From: Geobacteraceae bacterium GWC2_55_20
GTDB taxonomy: Bacteria; Desulfobacterota; Desulfuromonadia; Geobacterales; Pseudopelobacteraceae
Assembly: GCA_001802125.1 (NCBI GenBank)
Contig: MGZK01000048.1
Coordinates: 1 to 62,354 of the forward strand
Length of the DNA stretch: 62,354 nucleotides
Reading direction: 5' to 3'
Below, one piece after another: positions 38,257 through 47,678 of the stretch. Position numbers and translations under genes: made by a program. How positions within the stretch are numbered: the first letter of the stretch is position 1; each line of letters starts with the position of its first letter. The notes under the pieces were generated by a model. The model searched no databases, was not told the DNA's origin, and saw only the letters and a list, made by a program, of their open reading frames with translations.

Positions 38257-39399
38257 TTACTTGATCAATGACCAGTCGCCCTTGCTGACTTTAACCATCT
38301 CAAAGGCTGACAGGTCGAGTCCGTTATGATCCTTCGAAGACATGTTGAAGATCCCCGAAATGCTGGTCAGCTTCTTGGTCTGCTCGATTCCGTTGCGGAT
38401 TTTCTCGGGAGTTGTTCCACTTTTCCTGATAGCGGAAGATGCCAGCAACCAGGCATCATAGGCGTAACCGCCGAAAGTGGAGGCCTCGACGCCATGCGCC
38501 TTTCTATAGGCCTGATCATAATCCTTGAGCAGCTTGTATTGCAGGTCGTTTTTCGGCAGAACATCGTAGATGGCCAGCTTGCCTGCCGGAAGCATCACGC
38601 CTTCAGCCGCGTCGGAACCGGCCAGCTCGATGAACTTTTTGGAAGCCACGCCATGGCTCATGTAAAGCGGAATCTTGATGCCAAGCTGCTTGACGTTCTT
38701 GGTGATTACGGCCGGGCCCGGATTGGTGCCCCAGCAGATGATCACGTCCGGCTTGATGCCGCGGATCTTGGTCAACTGGGCGGTCATGTCGGTATCTTTG
38801 GGGCCGTAGACTTCGTCGGCCACGATCGCAAACCCTTTCTGCTTGGCAAGGGTCTTGATCTGCTCGCGTCCCGAGGAACCGAAGCCGTCGGTGACAGTCA
38901 GCAGCGCAATGCTCTTCTGCTTCTGCTTGGCCATGTAATTAAGGATCTTCTCGGCAGCGACATGGTCGTTTGCCGGAGTTTTGAAGACCCAACGTTTGGC
39001 CGGATCGGTGATCTTGATTCCGGCGGCACAGGAAATCAGCGGAATCTTTTCTTTTTCGGCTACCGGGATGACCGCCATCGATTCACCGGTGGTGCTGGGT
39101 CCAATGATCACGGAAACCTTGTCGTCCTTGATCAGCTTGGTGGCAAGCTGTACCGCCTTGGTGGCATCACCGGTAGTGTCGTAGATGACAGCCTCAACCT
39201 TCATACCGTTGATTCCACCCTTGCTGTTGACCTCCTTGACCAGCATTTCCAGGGTCTTCTTCTCAGGTTCGCCCAGAAAGGAAGCCGGGCCCGTCACCGA
39301 GAAAAGACCACCGATCTTGATGGTACCGGCCGCGAACGACACTGTTGCGAACATGAGACTGAAACAGAACACACCACATACCGCAAAAATCTTTTTCAT
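38257..39399 (-). CDS. livK: ABC transporter amino-acid-binding protein (LivK-like), copy 1
   Basis: The 380-residue exported protein (signal peptide CGVFCFSLMFATVSFAAG) is a paralogue of the next gene. Shared blocks include SVTGPASFLGEPEKKTLEML, AVQLATKLIKDDKVSVIIGP, DTDMTAQLTKIRGIKPDVII and CWGTNPGPAVITKNVKQLGI. The C-terminal halves differ more (DQAYRKAHGVEASTFGGYAY against DYQNHYKAEGDHFGGHAWDA), so the two may prefer different ligands. It is 32 nt upstream of copy 2 and downstream of the ACT-domain gene. Confidence 0.93.
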   Translation of the reverse strand: MKKIFAVCGVFCFSLMFATVSFAAGTIKIGGLFSVTGPASFLGEPEKKTLEMLVKEVNSKGGINGMKVEAVIYDTTGDATKAVQLATKLIKDDKVSVIIGPSTTGESMAVIPVAEKEKIPLISCAAGIKITDPAKRWVFKTPANDHVAAEKILNYMAKQKQKSIALLTVTDGFGSSGREQIKTLAKQKGFAIVADEVYGPKDTDMTAQLTKIRGIKPDVIICWGTNPGPAVITKNVKQLGIKIPLYMSHGVASKKFIELAGSDAAEGVMLPAGKLAIYDVLPKNDLQYKLLKDYDQAYRKAHGVEASTFGGYAYDAWLLASSAIRKSGTTPEKIRNGIEQTKKLTSISGIFNMSSKDHNGLDLSAFEMVKVSKGDWSLIK

Positions 39400-39422
39400 T
39401 GTAACCTCCGCTTGAATGTAAC

Positions 39423-39854
39423 TTACATGCTGTACAGACGTTCACCTTCCAGAATGTTAAAGTTCTCTGATTTCAAAACAGATATGGCTTTGTCGGTTTC
39501 ATCGAAACGGAAGATTATCACGGCATTGCCGGCGCAACGCTCGACGAAGGCATACATGTACTCGACATTGATCCGTTGCCGGTCAAGCACCTGCAGAATC
39601 GATGAAAGACCGCCAGGGGTATCCGGCACTTCGACCGCGACCACTTCGGTCATGTTGACGGTGAAGCCTTTTTCCTTAAGAACGGTTTTGGCCAGATTGC
39701 CGTCATTTACAATCAGCCTCAGGATTCCGAAATCAGTGGTATCTGCCAGTGAAAGCGCACGGATATTGATGCCGGCATCCCCCAGGATGCGGGTAATTTC
39801 GGCCAGCCTTCCGGACTTGTTTTCAATGAAGATGGATATTTGTTCGACTTTCAT
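39423..39854 (-). CDS. Tandem ACT-domain protein
   Basis: A 143-residue protein made of two ACT domains: [20 protein letters not shown] (about 1-70) and [20 protein letters not shown] (about 72-140). ACT pairs bind amino acids; this small form is often beside phenylacetate-CoA ligase genes in Geobacter and other anaerobes. The ATG at 39854 has an AGGAGG site 6 nt upstream; a longer frame to 40097 would run through the end of the paaK-like gene and lacks ACT similarity. Probably an amino-acid sensor for the ior/paaK/liv unit. Confidence 0.9.
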   Translation of the reverse strand: MKVEQISIFIENKSGRLAEITRILGDAGINIRALSLADTTDFGILRLIVNDGNLAKTVLKEKGFTVNMTEVVAVEVPDTPGGLSSILQVLDRQRINVEYMYAFVERCAGNAVIIFRFDETDKAISVLKSENFNILEGERLYSM

Positions 39855-39865
39855 ATGTTTCCTCC

Positions 39866-39920
39866 TGTAGGAACAGGGCAGGCCCTGCCCGCATTGGGCG
39901 CGGCAGGCAGCGCCCCTACA
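39866..39920. repeat. REP-like palindromic element between ACT and paaK-like genes
   Basis: The segment is bounded by TGTAGG and CCTACA and contains two nested palindromes, GGGCAGGCCCTGCCC and GGGCGCggcaggcaGCGCCC. This outline resembles the intergenic repeats with TGTAGGGGC...GCCCCTACA ends common in many bacteria. It fills the gap exactly: one edge holds the TAG stop of the paaK-like gene, the other abuts the AGGAGG of the ACT gene. I found no second copy in the window. Confidence 0.55.
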
Positions 39921-41217
39921 ACTTTCTGTTGTCGGTGACCCGTTTGGCCTTGCCTTCACTGCGCTGGATGGTTTTTGGCTCCACAAGTTTGGCGGTGCAG
40001 GTAACACCCAGCATATCCTTGATCTCTTTTTCAACCCGGCGTGACAATGCTTGCAACACCTTGATCTCGTCCGAGAAGAGCTGTTCACTGACCTCAACCT
40101 GCACCGTCAAAGTATCCAGGGTACCCTGACGATCTATAATCAGCATGTAGTGCGGTTCAATCCCCTCGATACCGACCAGGATCGCCTCGATCTGCGACGG
40201 GAAGACATTCACGCCGCGAATGATCAGCATATCGTCCGAACGTCCGCTCATGCGGGCGATGCGGGCATGGGTACGGCCACAGATGCAGGGCTCGTAGGTC
40301 AGGCTGGTGATGTCGCGGGTACGGTAACGGATCAACGGAATGCCCTGCTTGGTGATGGTGGTGATCACCAGTTCGCCCAGTTCACCTTCCGGCAGGCGCT
40401 GCCCGGTGACCGGATCGATAATCTCAGGGATGAAATGGTCCTCCCAGATATGCAGCCCCTTCTTGGCTTCGATGCACTCGATCGCGACGCCCGGTCCCAT
40501 GATTTCGGACAGGCCGTAGATGTCGATCGCCGACAGGTTCAGCTTCTGCTCGATTTCGTCACGCATCGCCTCGGACCAGGGTTCGGCGCCGAAGATTCCG
40601 ACCCTCAGCTTGAGCCCCTTGAAGTCCACCCCCTCGGCCTTGGCCTCCTCTGCCATGAACAGCGAATAAGACGGTGTGCAGGTCAGTACCGTTGAGCCGA
40701 AATCCTGCATGATCATGATCTGGCGCTTGGTGTTGCCGCCGGAAATCGGAATAACCGACGCGCCCAGACGCTCGGCACCGTAATGGGCGCCCAGGCCGCC
40801 GGTAAACAGGCCGTAGCCGTAGGCATTGTGGATGATGTCGCCCTTGTGGGCGCCGGCTGCCACGAACGAGCGGGCCATCAGGTCGGTCCAGGTCGAGATA
40901 TCCTTCCGGGTGTATCCGACCACTGTCGGCTTGCCGGTGGTGCCGCTGGAAGCGTGAATACGGACGATGTCCTCCATCGGCGCGGCAAACAGGTCATACG
41001 GATATGAATCGCGCATATCCTGCTTTGTGGTAAACGGTAATCCCTGCAGGTCGTCAAGGCATTTCAGATCGGATGGCGAGAAGCCGGCCTTGGCAAAGGA
41101 TGTCCTGTAAAACGGTACGTTGGCATTTACCCGCTCAAGCACGTTTTGAAGCCGCTTAAGCTGCAGCGCCTCCAGTGCCGGACGGGGTAGCGTCTCGAAT
41201 TCCTCATCAAAAAACAT
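39916..41217 (-). CDS. Phenylacetate-CoA ligase family protein
   Basis: The 433-residue protein matches PaaK-type AMP-forming ligases: [20 protein letters not shown] is the phosphate-binding loop, [20 protein letters not shown] and [20 protein letters not shown] follow, then [20 protein letters not shown] and [20 protein letters not shown] in the C-terminal domain. It would convert phenylacetate, indoleacetate or a similar aryl acid to the CoA thioester. With iorAB next door it suggests that aryl acids made from aromatic amino acids are activated or, in reverse, that acyl-CoA is cleaved to save ATP. It sits between the REP-like element and the carbonic anhydrase gene. Confidence 0.9.
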   Translation of the reverse strand: MFFDEEFETLPRPALEALQLKRLQNVLERVNANVPFYRTSFAKAGFSPSDLKCLDDLQGLPFTTKQDMRDSYPYDLFAAPMEDIVRIHASSGTTGKPTVVGYTRKDISTWTDLMARSFVAAGAHKGDIIHNAYGYGLFTGGLGAHYGAERLGASVIPISGGNTKRQIMIMQDFGSTVLTCTPSYSLFMAEEAKAEGVDFKGLKLRVGIFGAEPWSEAMRDEIEQKLNLSAIDIYGLSEIMGPGVAIECIEAKKGLHIWEDHFIPEIIDPVTGQRLPEGELGELVITTITKQGIPLIRYRTRDITSLTYEPCICGRTHARIARMSGRSDDMLIIRGVNVFPSQIEAILVGIEGIEPHYMLIIDRQGTLDTLTVQVEVSEQLFSDEIKVLQALSRRVEKEIKDMLGVTCTAKLVEPKTIQRSEGKAKRVTDNRKL

Positions 41218-41289
41218 ACGATTGTTACCTCGAAAAATATCAATCGCGGCACACAGCCGCCAAAACCGGACTAAATTACTTCTGACTTA

Positions 41290-41907
41290 CTAAACGCAGC
41301 AACTTCCCAGACCGGTATCGCTGGCAGGCTCCGCTACCAGACCGGCGGCAAAACTCTCCTTGGTATAGCCGTTCACAACAATATCAAGATGGCCATCATT
41401 CGGACAGAACAGGAGTCCATGGATCGGCACATCCTTGGGTATCAGCGGGTTATGCCTGATTATCTTCACCACCCGCTCCACGTTTTCCACCGGGTGCGCG
41501 AAAATACCCAGCCACTGTTTCAAATCCGGAATATGGATATCGATAATATCGGGAGAAATGCCGCGAGCGACCATATCCCTTTTGACCGATTCCGCGTCTA
41601 TCGCGGCCATCCCGCAATCACGGTGTCCGATCACGAAGACTTCATCTACGCCCAGCATGAATATCCCGGCCACCAGGCTGCGGATGACCGCGCCGGACAT
41701 CGGATCCACAATGGTATTGCCGGCGTTCTTGATTACCTTGGCCTCTCCCCGCTTGAGGCCCATGGCCGGTTCCAGAAAATCTACCAGCCTGGTATCCATG
41801 CAGGTAAAAATGGCCAGTTGCTTCTGCGGAGCCTTGGGAAGCGGCGGAAAAGCCTCCGGCTTCACGAAGCTTCTATTGGCGGCAATGATCAGGTCTAGTT
41901 GTGTCAC
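41290..41907 (-). CDS. Beta-carbonic anhydrase family protein
   Basis: The 205-residue protein has the beta-class zinc motif: CMDTRLVDFLEPAMGLKRGE (CxDxR) and VFVIGHRDCGM (HxxC), plus VIKNAGNTIVDPMSGAVIRS. It should interconvert CO2 and bicarbonate. It starts at a GTG overlapping the iorB stop by 4 nt, so it is cotranscribed with the oxidoreductase that releases or fixes CO2. The C-terminus ends DTGLGSCCV. Confidence 0.88.
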   Translation of the reverse strand: MTQLDLIIAANRSFVKPEAFPPLPKAPQKQLAIFTCMDTRLVDFLEPAMGLKRGEAKVIKNAGNTIVDPMSGAVIRSLVAGIFMLGVDEVFVIGHRDCGMAAIDAESVKRDMVARGISPDIIDIHIPDLKQWLGIFAHPVENVERVVKIIRHNPLIPKDVPIHGLLFCPNDGHLDIVVNGYTKESFAAGLVAEPASDTGLGSCCV

Positions 41908-42485
41908 TTGTAATCCCTGCCCAACTGGAATGCCTTCCTGTTCACGTCCAGCGCCTTGGAAGGCACCATCTTTTCCAGGGCCTTCATCCAGTGCTGTTCC
42001 GCAATATCCAGTTTTTTGGAAACGGCTCCCAGCAACACCGTGTTGGCGGCACGGACGTTGCCGGCGCTGCCGGCCATCTGCTGGCCGTCCAGCAGCATAA
42101 AATCGGGAAAGCTCGACCTGATGCGTTCCACAAGGCCTTCGGGGTAAAGCTCCTGCCCCATCAATACCGACGGAGGAGAAATTTTGAGGTCGTTGGCCAC
42201 CACGGTGCCGCCCGGCTTCAAAAGCGGCAACGAACGGCAGGTTTCCATCAGCTCGAATCCGAACAGGATGTCCCCCTCCCCTTCAGGTACTATCGGTGAA
42301 AAGACCTGTTTGCCGTATCGAACATGGGAGACGACACTCCCGCCACGCTGTGACATGCCGTGGATCTCGCTCTTCTTGACGTCATAACCGGCCAGCATCG
42401 CCGCTTCGGAAAGTATTTCGGATGCCAGCAGGATACCCTGCCCGCCGACTCCAACCAAAAGCACGTTCGTAATCTGCTCGTTCAT
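41904..42485 (-). CDS. iorB: Indolepyruvate:ferredoxin oxidoreductase, beta subunit
   Basis: The 193-residue protein is a gamma-domain-type subunit of 2-oxoacid:ferredoxin oxidoreductases: VLLVGVGGQGILLASEILSE, KSEIHGMSQRGGSVVSHVRY and PIVPEGEGDILFGFELMETC. With IorA it oxidatively decarboxylates aryl pyruvates (from Phe, Tyr, Trp) to aryl-acetyl-CoA, reducing ferredoxin. It overlaps iorA by one base. Confidence 0.93.
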   Translation of the reverse strand: MNEQITNVLLVGVGGQGILLASEILSEAAMLAGYDVKKSEIHGMSQRGGSVVSHVRYGKQVFSPIVPEGEGDILFGFELMETCRSLPLLKPGGTVVANDLKISPPSVLMGQELYPEGLVERIRSSFPDFMLLDGQQMAGSAGNVRAANTVLLGAVSKKLDIAEQHWMKALEKMVPSKALDVNRKAFQLGRDYK

Positions 42486-44245
42486 TATCTGCTCCCGATC
42501 GCATCAAACTTGCACAGCTGGCGGCATACATCACATCCGGTACAGAGCAGCGGATCAATGTAGGCTTTGCCCTTTTTGCTGCCGTCGCCCGCAGGTCGCC
42601 ATTCAATGGCCGGACAGCCGATCTTCAGGCAGGCGCGGCAACCGGTGCATTTTTCGGATTCAACCGCATAGACCGGCCCCTTCTGGAACACATCTTCCCG
42701 CTTGATCAGCACGCAGGGCTTGTTGGTAATGATCACCGATGTCTCGGGACGCTCCATCTCCTCCGCAAGCACACGCCTGGTCTCTTCCAGGTCAAGCGGA
42801 TTAACGATCCGTATATTCTTCACCCCCAGCGACTTGCAGAGCAACGGAATATTGATTGCGTTGGCCGGGTTGTCCATCAGCGTAAAGCCCGAAGCGGGAT
42901 TATCCTGGCGACCGGTCATCGCGGTAATACTGTTGTCGAGAATCACCACCGTGGCCGGCGAGTTGTTATAGACCATGTCCATCAGACCGTTGATACCGGT
43001 ATGCAGGAAGGTGGAATCGCCGATTACCGCCACCACCTTTTTCTTCTCTTCCGCAGAGACAACCTTGGTGACTCCGGTGGCCATGCCGATCGAAGCCCCC
43101 ATGCAGACACAGGTGTCCATCGCGGAGAGCGGCGGCATGAAACCGAGCGTATAGCAGCCGATGTCGCCGGTAACGTAGGCTTTCAATTGGTTGAGCGCAA
43201 AAAACACTCCGCGGTGCGGACAGCCTGGACACATGTTTGGCGGACGGCCGGGCAGTTTCTCGGCCGGAGCAGCCTCCGGCTGCGGCAAGCAGAAGGAGCT
43301 GCGGAGACGACCGGGGGTCAGCTCGCCGCAGAGTGAAATCAATTCCTTGCCGATGGCGTTGATTCCCATGGCTCTGACCTGCTGTTCGATAAATGGGTCC
43401 AGCTCCTCGACAATGTAGAGCTTGTCAACCTGTGAGGCAAATTCACGGATCAGATCGTACGGCAGCGGGTTTACCATGCCCAGTTTGAGGGTGGAGGCGT
43501 TGGGCAGCACTTCGCGCACATACTGGTAGCAGACGCCGGAAGTGATGATGCCGATCGACCTGTCACGCAGCTCGGAACGGTTGATGGCCATGGATGAAGC
43601 GGCGGCGGAGAGTTTTTGCAGCGAGGCCTCGACCAGCGGGTGGCGAACACGGGCATTGCCCGGCAACATCACCAGCTTGGCGGGATTTTTCTCAAGCTTC
43701 GGCAGAGGCAGACCGGTGACGCGCTCTCCAAGGTCCACGATCGACTTGCCGTGGGAAATGCGGGTGCAGCTCCTGAGCATGACCGGCATGTCGTACTGCT
43801 CCGACAGCTCGAAAGCCAGCCGGGTAAATTCCTTGCATTCCAGAGAATCGGACGGCTCCAGCATCGGGACTTTTGCAAAACGGGCGTAGTTGCGGCTATC
43901 CTGCTCATTCTGGGACGAGTGCATCTCCGGGTCATCGGCCACCACCAGCACCAACCCTCCCCTGACCCCGGTATATGCAAGAGTAAAAAGCGGGTCGGCA
44001 GCCACGTTGACACCCACATGTTTCATGGTGCAGAGGGCGCGGCCGCCACCGAAGGAAGCTCCGATGGCAACTTCCAGAGCTACTTTTTCATTGGGGGCCC
44101 AGGAAGAGTTGATCTCCTTATACTTGATGGTATTTTCGAGAATCTCGGTGGAAGGAGTGCCGGGATAGGCGCAGGCCACGAGACAACCAGCTTCAAATGC
44201 GCCGCGGGCAATGGCCTCGTTGCCGGAGAGAATTTCTTTCATCAA
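42485..44245 (-). CDS. iorA: Indolepyruvate:ferredoxin oxidoreductase, alpha subunit
   Basis: The 586-residue protein starts with the pyrimidine-binding domain (GNEAIARGAFEAGCLVACAY, PGTPSTEI) and has a TPP-binding domain after residue 350 (CPGCPHRGVFFALN, GDIGCYTLG...). The C-terminus carries two 4Fe-4S clusters, CTGCRACLKIGCPAIEW and CTGCDVCRQLCKFDA; the first has the unusual spacing typical of IorA. It makes aryl-acetyl-CoA from aryl pyruvates and CoA. It is the first gene of the unit running iorA-iorB-carbonic anhydrase-paaK-ACT-livK and presumably on to the permeases. An ATG at 44245 follows GGAAATTATTG. Confidence 0.94.
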   Translation of the reverse strand: MMKEILSGNEAIARGAFEAGCLVACAYPGTPSTEILENTIKYKEINSSWAPNEKVALEVAIGASFGGGRALCTMKHVGVNVAADPLFTLAYTGVRGGLVLVVADDPEMHSSQNEQDSRNYARFAKVPMLEPSDSLECKEFTRLAFELSEQYDMPVMLRSCTRISHGKSIVDLGERVTGLPLPKLEKNPAKLVMLPGNARVRHPLVEASLQKLSAAASSMAINRSELRDRSIGIITSGVCYQYVREVLPNASTLKLGMVNPLPYDLIREFASQVDKLYIVEELDPFIEQQVRAMGINAIGKELISLCGELTPGRLRSSFCLPQPEAAPAEKLPGRPPNMCPGCPHRGVFFALNQLKAYVTGDIGCYTLGFMPPLSAMDTCVCMGASIGMATGVTKVVSAEEKKKVVAVIGDSTFLHTGINGLMDMVYNNSPATVVILDNSITAMTGRQDNPASGFTLMDNPANAINIPLLCKSLGVKNIRIVNPLDLEETRRVLAEEMERPETSVIITNKPCVLIKREDVFQKGPVYAVESEKCTGCRACLKIGCPAIEWRPAGDGSKKGKAYIDPLLCTGCDVCRQLCKFDAIGSR

Positions 44246-44526
44246 TAATTTCCTTGCAGATTACGGTGTAATGAAATTTAACAGGCTGGACACTATACTA
44301 AAAGTACCCCGAGAATGCAATTTGTTTGAGAATACCGTTGCCAGACGCCAGTCTTTTTTTATCCATATAAATTTAAATGCGCTTGCCTCAGGGTTCAAAT
44401 CCGGAAATCAGACCTCATGAATATTGATAAAGATTTAGAATCCCCCCCTCTCCACTTGACAAAACGGCCGCAGGGGACAATAATCCGTCAAATCCTGTAT
44501 ACACTACCACGAAGGGAAGCTCATCC

Positions 44527-46137
44527 ATGCGTATCGAAAGTGATTTCCTGGTCATCGGCAGCGGCATTGCCGGTCTGTCATTCGCCCTCCAGGCAGCCAA
44601 CCACGGCAGCGTCGCCGTCGTTACCAAACGTGATATTTCTGAATCGGCAACCAAGTACGCCCAGGGCGGCATCGCCTCGGTATTTTCAACCGAAGACTCC
44701 TTTGATGCCCATGTGGAGGACACCCTGGTGGCCGGCGCCGGCATCTGCCATGAAGACGTGGTCAGAATGGTGGTGGAAGAAGGACCGCAAACTATTCGCA
44801 ACCTGATCGAGTGGGGTGTAAAATTTACCACCAGCGGGGAAAAATACGACCTGACCCGCGAAGGCGGACACAGCGCCAGAAGGATCCTGCACGCCGAGGA
44901 TATCACCGGTCGCGAGATCGAACGCGCCTTGGTGGAAGCGGTGCTCCAACACCCCAACATTCAGGTTTACGAACACCATATCGCCATCGACCTGATCACC
45001 TCTGCCAAGGTTGAACGGCGCAAACCGGAACGGTGCCAGGACGAAACCAATCACTGCCTGGGCGCCTATGCGCTTGATATAAACAAGGACAGGGTGATCA
45101 CGTTCTCTTCCAAAATCACACTGCTGGCCAGCGGCGGCGCCGGCAAGGTTTACCTGTACACATGCAATCCGGACGTTGCGTCCGGCGACGGCGTGGCAAT
45201 GGCCTACCGTGCCGGCGCCACGGTTGCCAACATGGAATTCATGCAGTTCCACCCCACCACCCTCTTTCATCCAGCGGCCAAGTCATTCCTGATCTCCGAG
45301 GCGGTGCGCGGTGAAGGCGCCATCCTGCGGCGGCGTGACGGCACGGCTTTCATGGAAAAATATCACAAGCTGAGAGACCTTGCTCCGCGCGACATAGTTG
45401 CCAGAGCCATCGATAACGAGATGAAAACAAGTGGCGACGACTGCGTTTTTCTGGACATCACCCACGAACCGGCTGATGTAGTGCGCAACCGCTTTCCAAA
45501 CATCTATCAAACCTGCCTTGAGTTTGGGCTGGACATGACCAAGGAAGGGCTGCCGGTTGTGCCTGCCGCCCATTATCTTTGCGGAGGCGTTGCGGTCAAC
45601 GGCAACGCTGAAACCGATCTTCCCGGACTGTATGCGATTGGCGAAGTAGCCTTCACCGGCCTGCACGGGGCCAACCGCCTGGCCAGCAACTCGCTTCTGG
45701 AAGCGGCGGTGTACGCCGGGCGAGCCTTCCGGCATTCCTGCGAAGCGGTAAAATCAATGCAACAGGACCGGCGTGATATTCCGGCCTGGGATTCCAGCAC
45801 CGCCACCAACAGTGACGAGATGGTGGTTGTGTCCCAGAACTGGGATGAAATCCGCCGCACGATGTGGAACTACGTCGGCATCGTCCGCTCGGACAAGCGT
45901 TTGGCCAGGGCCATGAACCGCATCAAAATGATTCAGGGCGAGATCGAGGAATATTACTGGAATTTCAACATCACCTCGGACCTGATAGAACTGCGCAACA
46001 TATCCACGGTGGCCGAACTGATCGTGTCCTGCGCCCAGATGAGGAAAGAATCGCGGGGCCTGCATTATAATATCGATTACCCTGAGCGGGATGACGTCAA
46101 TGGCAAGAAGGACAGCTTTATCAAGAAAGAATTCTGA
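44527..46137 (+). CDS. nadB: L-aspartate oxidase
   Basis: The 536-residue flavoprotein matches NadB: DFLVIGSGIAGLSFALQAAN at the N-terminus, TKRDISESATKYAQGGIASV, GGHSARRILHAEDITGREIE, MEFMQFHPTTLFHPAAKSFL, RGEGAILRRRDGTAFMEKYH, ARAIDNEMKTSGDDCVFLDI, and GVAVNGNAETDLPGLYAIGE. It oxidises aspartate to iminoaspartate for quinolinate and NAD synthesis; anaerobes may use fumarate as acceptor. It is divergent from iorA across a 281-nt gap with no visible gene. A hairpin terminator follows directly. Confidence 0.96.
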   Translation: MRIESDFLVIGSGIAGLSFALQAANHGSVAVVTKRDISESATKYAQGGIASVFSTEDSFDAHVEDTLVAGAGICHEDVVRMVVEEGPQTIRNLIEWGVKFTTSGEKYDLTREGGHSARRILHAEDITGREIERALVEAVLQHPNIQVYEHHIAIDLITSAKVERRKPERCQDETNHCLGAYALDINKDRVITFSSKITLLASGGAGKVYLYTCNPDVASGDGVAMAYRAGATVANMEFMQFHPTTLFHPAAKSFLISEAVRGEGAILRRRDGTAFMEKYHKLRDLAPRDIVARAIDNEMKTSGDDCVFLDITHEPADVVRNRFPNIYQTCLEFGLDMTKEGLPVVPAAHYLCGGVAVNGNAETDLPGLYAIGEVAFTGLHGANRLASNSLLEAAVYAGRAFRHSCEAVKSMQQDRRDIPAWDSSTATNSDEMVVVSQNWDEIRRTMWNYVGIVRSDKRLARAMNRIKMIQGEIEEYYWNFNITSDLIELRNISTVAELIVSCAQMRKESRGLHYNIDYPERDDVNGKKDSFIKKEF

Positions 46138-46173
46138 AAACAATCCGATCAGGCTGATAAATAATTGTTTTTT
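46137..46173 (+). terminator. Terminator after nadB
   Basis: AAAACAAT (46137-46144) pairs with ATTGTTTT (46164-46171), enclosing an inner ATCAG-g-CTGAT hairpin, with a T-run on the 3' side. It begins within the nadB stop codon. Confidence 0.65.
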
Positions 46174-46194
46174 AGGAGAATATTAATATATAAT
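46165..46194 (+). promoter_or_regulatory. Likely sigma-70 promoter of the gene at 46239
   Basis: TTGTTT (46165-46170) and a perfect TATAAT (46189-46194) are 18 nt apart, about 45 nt before the ATG at 46239. The -35 part overlaps the T-run of the nadB terminator. Confidence 0.5.
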
Positions 46195-46238
46195 TCCAAT
46201 CAAATTTATTAATCTCACTTCAATCAAGGGGGTGCAGC

Positions 46239-47516
46239 ATGAGAATCCTGCTCTGTTGTCTTATTTCAATCGGGTTGACCTTTTTGCTGCCTCCCTGTCA
46301 TGGCAGTTGCGCCGTGATTGCCGGAACATCCCATTTCCCCGCCAGCGTGGGCAGTTCCTGGAATTTTAATACCCAAACCCTGACACCAACCGCAACCGGA
46401 CAAACCATGATGTGGGGAACCGAAGCCGTCCAGGTAATGCCGAGCGGAAGCTTCCATTCCGTGATCACCCTGCCGAACGGCAACTCGGTAACATCCGACA
46501 ACAACTATGTCAATCTGGGGCAGGCCATATATGTTACCGATACACAGATAACTATCATCACGGTAGACACGGCACCACTTCCGTACATTGGTACTTATTG
46601 GACAGAAACCACAACGGTCAACACATATACTCCCAGTCAGATATCCTTTCCTTCCAGCGTAATAGCCGGAACTCATGAGACTTCAACCAGCATCGGAAAC
46701 ACTCATCTAACCGGAATAACCCACTATACAGGTTTACCTGATATACCAATGCCGCCTTCTGACACTGTCACCACGCAGGTTGTCGACGTGACCGTCGGCC
46801 CGGCGGAAAGCGTGACTGTCCCGGCCGGAACATTCCAGGCGATCAAGATCACAAAAACCTTCACCATTACCGAAGACGGAACCACCTATCCGCCTTATAC
46901 GGCCGACGAATGGTATGCAGCCGGAGTCGGCCTGGTCAAGATGAGTTCGCCCAACATGAACCGGGAGTTGACATCCTACAATGTCATTCCGGCCACGACT
47001 CAACTGCTCACCGTGACCTTCCAGGGAACCGGCGACGGTAGCGTGCACAGCTCGCCACCAGGCATAAGCTGCAGCAGCGGAACAACCTGCCCATCTACGC
47101 CCTTCAACAGTGGCGAGATTGTAACCCTGACAGCCACCGCCGATGTCAACTCGACCTTTACCGGCTGGAGCGGGGAAGGATGCTCCGGCACCGCTACCTG
47201 TGTCGTGACGATGGATGCCGCAAAAAATGTCAGCGCCGGTTTCGACCTGTTGCCGGCAAGAGTCTTCATCCTGGGAAGTCCGACCCCTTATCAACTGCTG
47301 CAGCTGGCCTATGACGCCGCGGTTGACAACGACACCCTGCAACCGCTGGCGGAAGTTTTCCTCGAAGATCCGCTCACTTTCAGACACGCTGTCAACGTTT
47401 TCCTGGCAGGCGGTTATGATACAGGTTTCCTGAACCAGTCCGGCTACACCACGATCCAGGGGCAGGTTATTTTCCAGCTCGGAAGCGTGGTGGTTGACAG
47501 GCTGGCCATCAGATAA
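46239..47516 (+). CDS. Secreted protein with InlB-like and GGY C-terminal domains
   Basis: The 425-residue protein starts with a signal peptide (LLCCLISIGLTFLLPPCHGS). Residues about 27-250 form one domain I do not recognise; it ends PAGTFQAIKITKTFTITEDG...WYAAGVGLVK, a pattern recalling DUF3108-like beta-rich proteins. Residues about 256-337 are an InlB-B-like domain (GISCSSGTTCPSTPF, FTGWSGEGCSGTATCVVTMD) and about 343-425 the GGY domain (TPYQLLQLAYDAAV, VFLAGGYDTGFL, TTIQGQ, VVVDRLAIR). A GGGGGTGCAGC element lies before the ATG, as at 47679. Surface location is inferred. Confidence 0.85.
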   Translation: MRILLCCLISIGLTFLLPPCHGSCAVIAGTSHFPASVGSSWNFNTQTLTPTATGQTMMWGTEAVQVMPSGSFHSVITLPNGNSVTSDNNYVNLGQAIYVTDTQITIITVDTAPLPYIGTYWTETTTVNTYTPSQISFPSSVIAGTHETSTSIGNTHLTGITHYTGLPDIPMPPSDTVTTQVVDVTVGPAESVTVPAGTFQAIKITKTFTITEDGTTYPPYTADEWYAAGVGLVKMSSPNMNRELTSYNVIPATTQLLTVTFQGTGDGSVHSSPPGISCSSGTTCPSTPFNSGEIVTLTATADVNSTFTGWSGEGCSGTATCVVTMDAAKNVSAGFDLLPARVFILGSPTPYQLLQLAYDAAVDNDTLQPLAEVFLEDPLTFRHAVNVFLAGGYDTGFLNQSGYTTIQGQVIFQLGSVVVDRLAIR

Positions 47517-47552
47517 AGAAGCCAGCAAGTCCGGACATAGGCCTGCAGGCCA

Positions 47553-47602
47553 GGCAATAATTAAAAGCCCTCCGCATCAGAAGAGGGCTTTTAATTATTG
47601 CC
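47553..47602 (+). terminator. 20-bp perfect inverted-repeat terminator
   Basis: GGCAATAATTAAAAGCCCTC and its exact complement are separated by a 10-nt loop. The stem ends in an A/T-rich part which on the plus strand reads CTTTTAATTATTG. It separates the genes at 46239 and 47679 and is symmetric enough to work on both strands. Confidence 0.85.
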
Positions 47603-47678
47603 GGATGTGGTAGTATTACACACGTTATTTCATATTCGTATATATCTATAAGCAGCGGGGTCTCAGAGGGGGTACAGC

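Noticed and set aside
38326-39870. Long plus-strand open frame (about 514 aa) opposite livK copy 1 and the ACT gene
   Set aside because: It is antisense to a well-supported exported binding protein and a clear ACT protein, and its translation has no domain or signal peptide.
39855-40097. N-terminal extension of the ACT-domain protein
   Set aside because: The extension runs through the REP-like element and the paaK-like gene end; the ATG at 39854 has the proper AGGAGG site.
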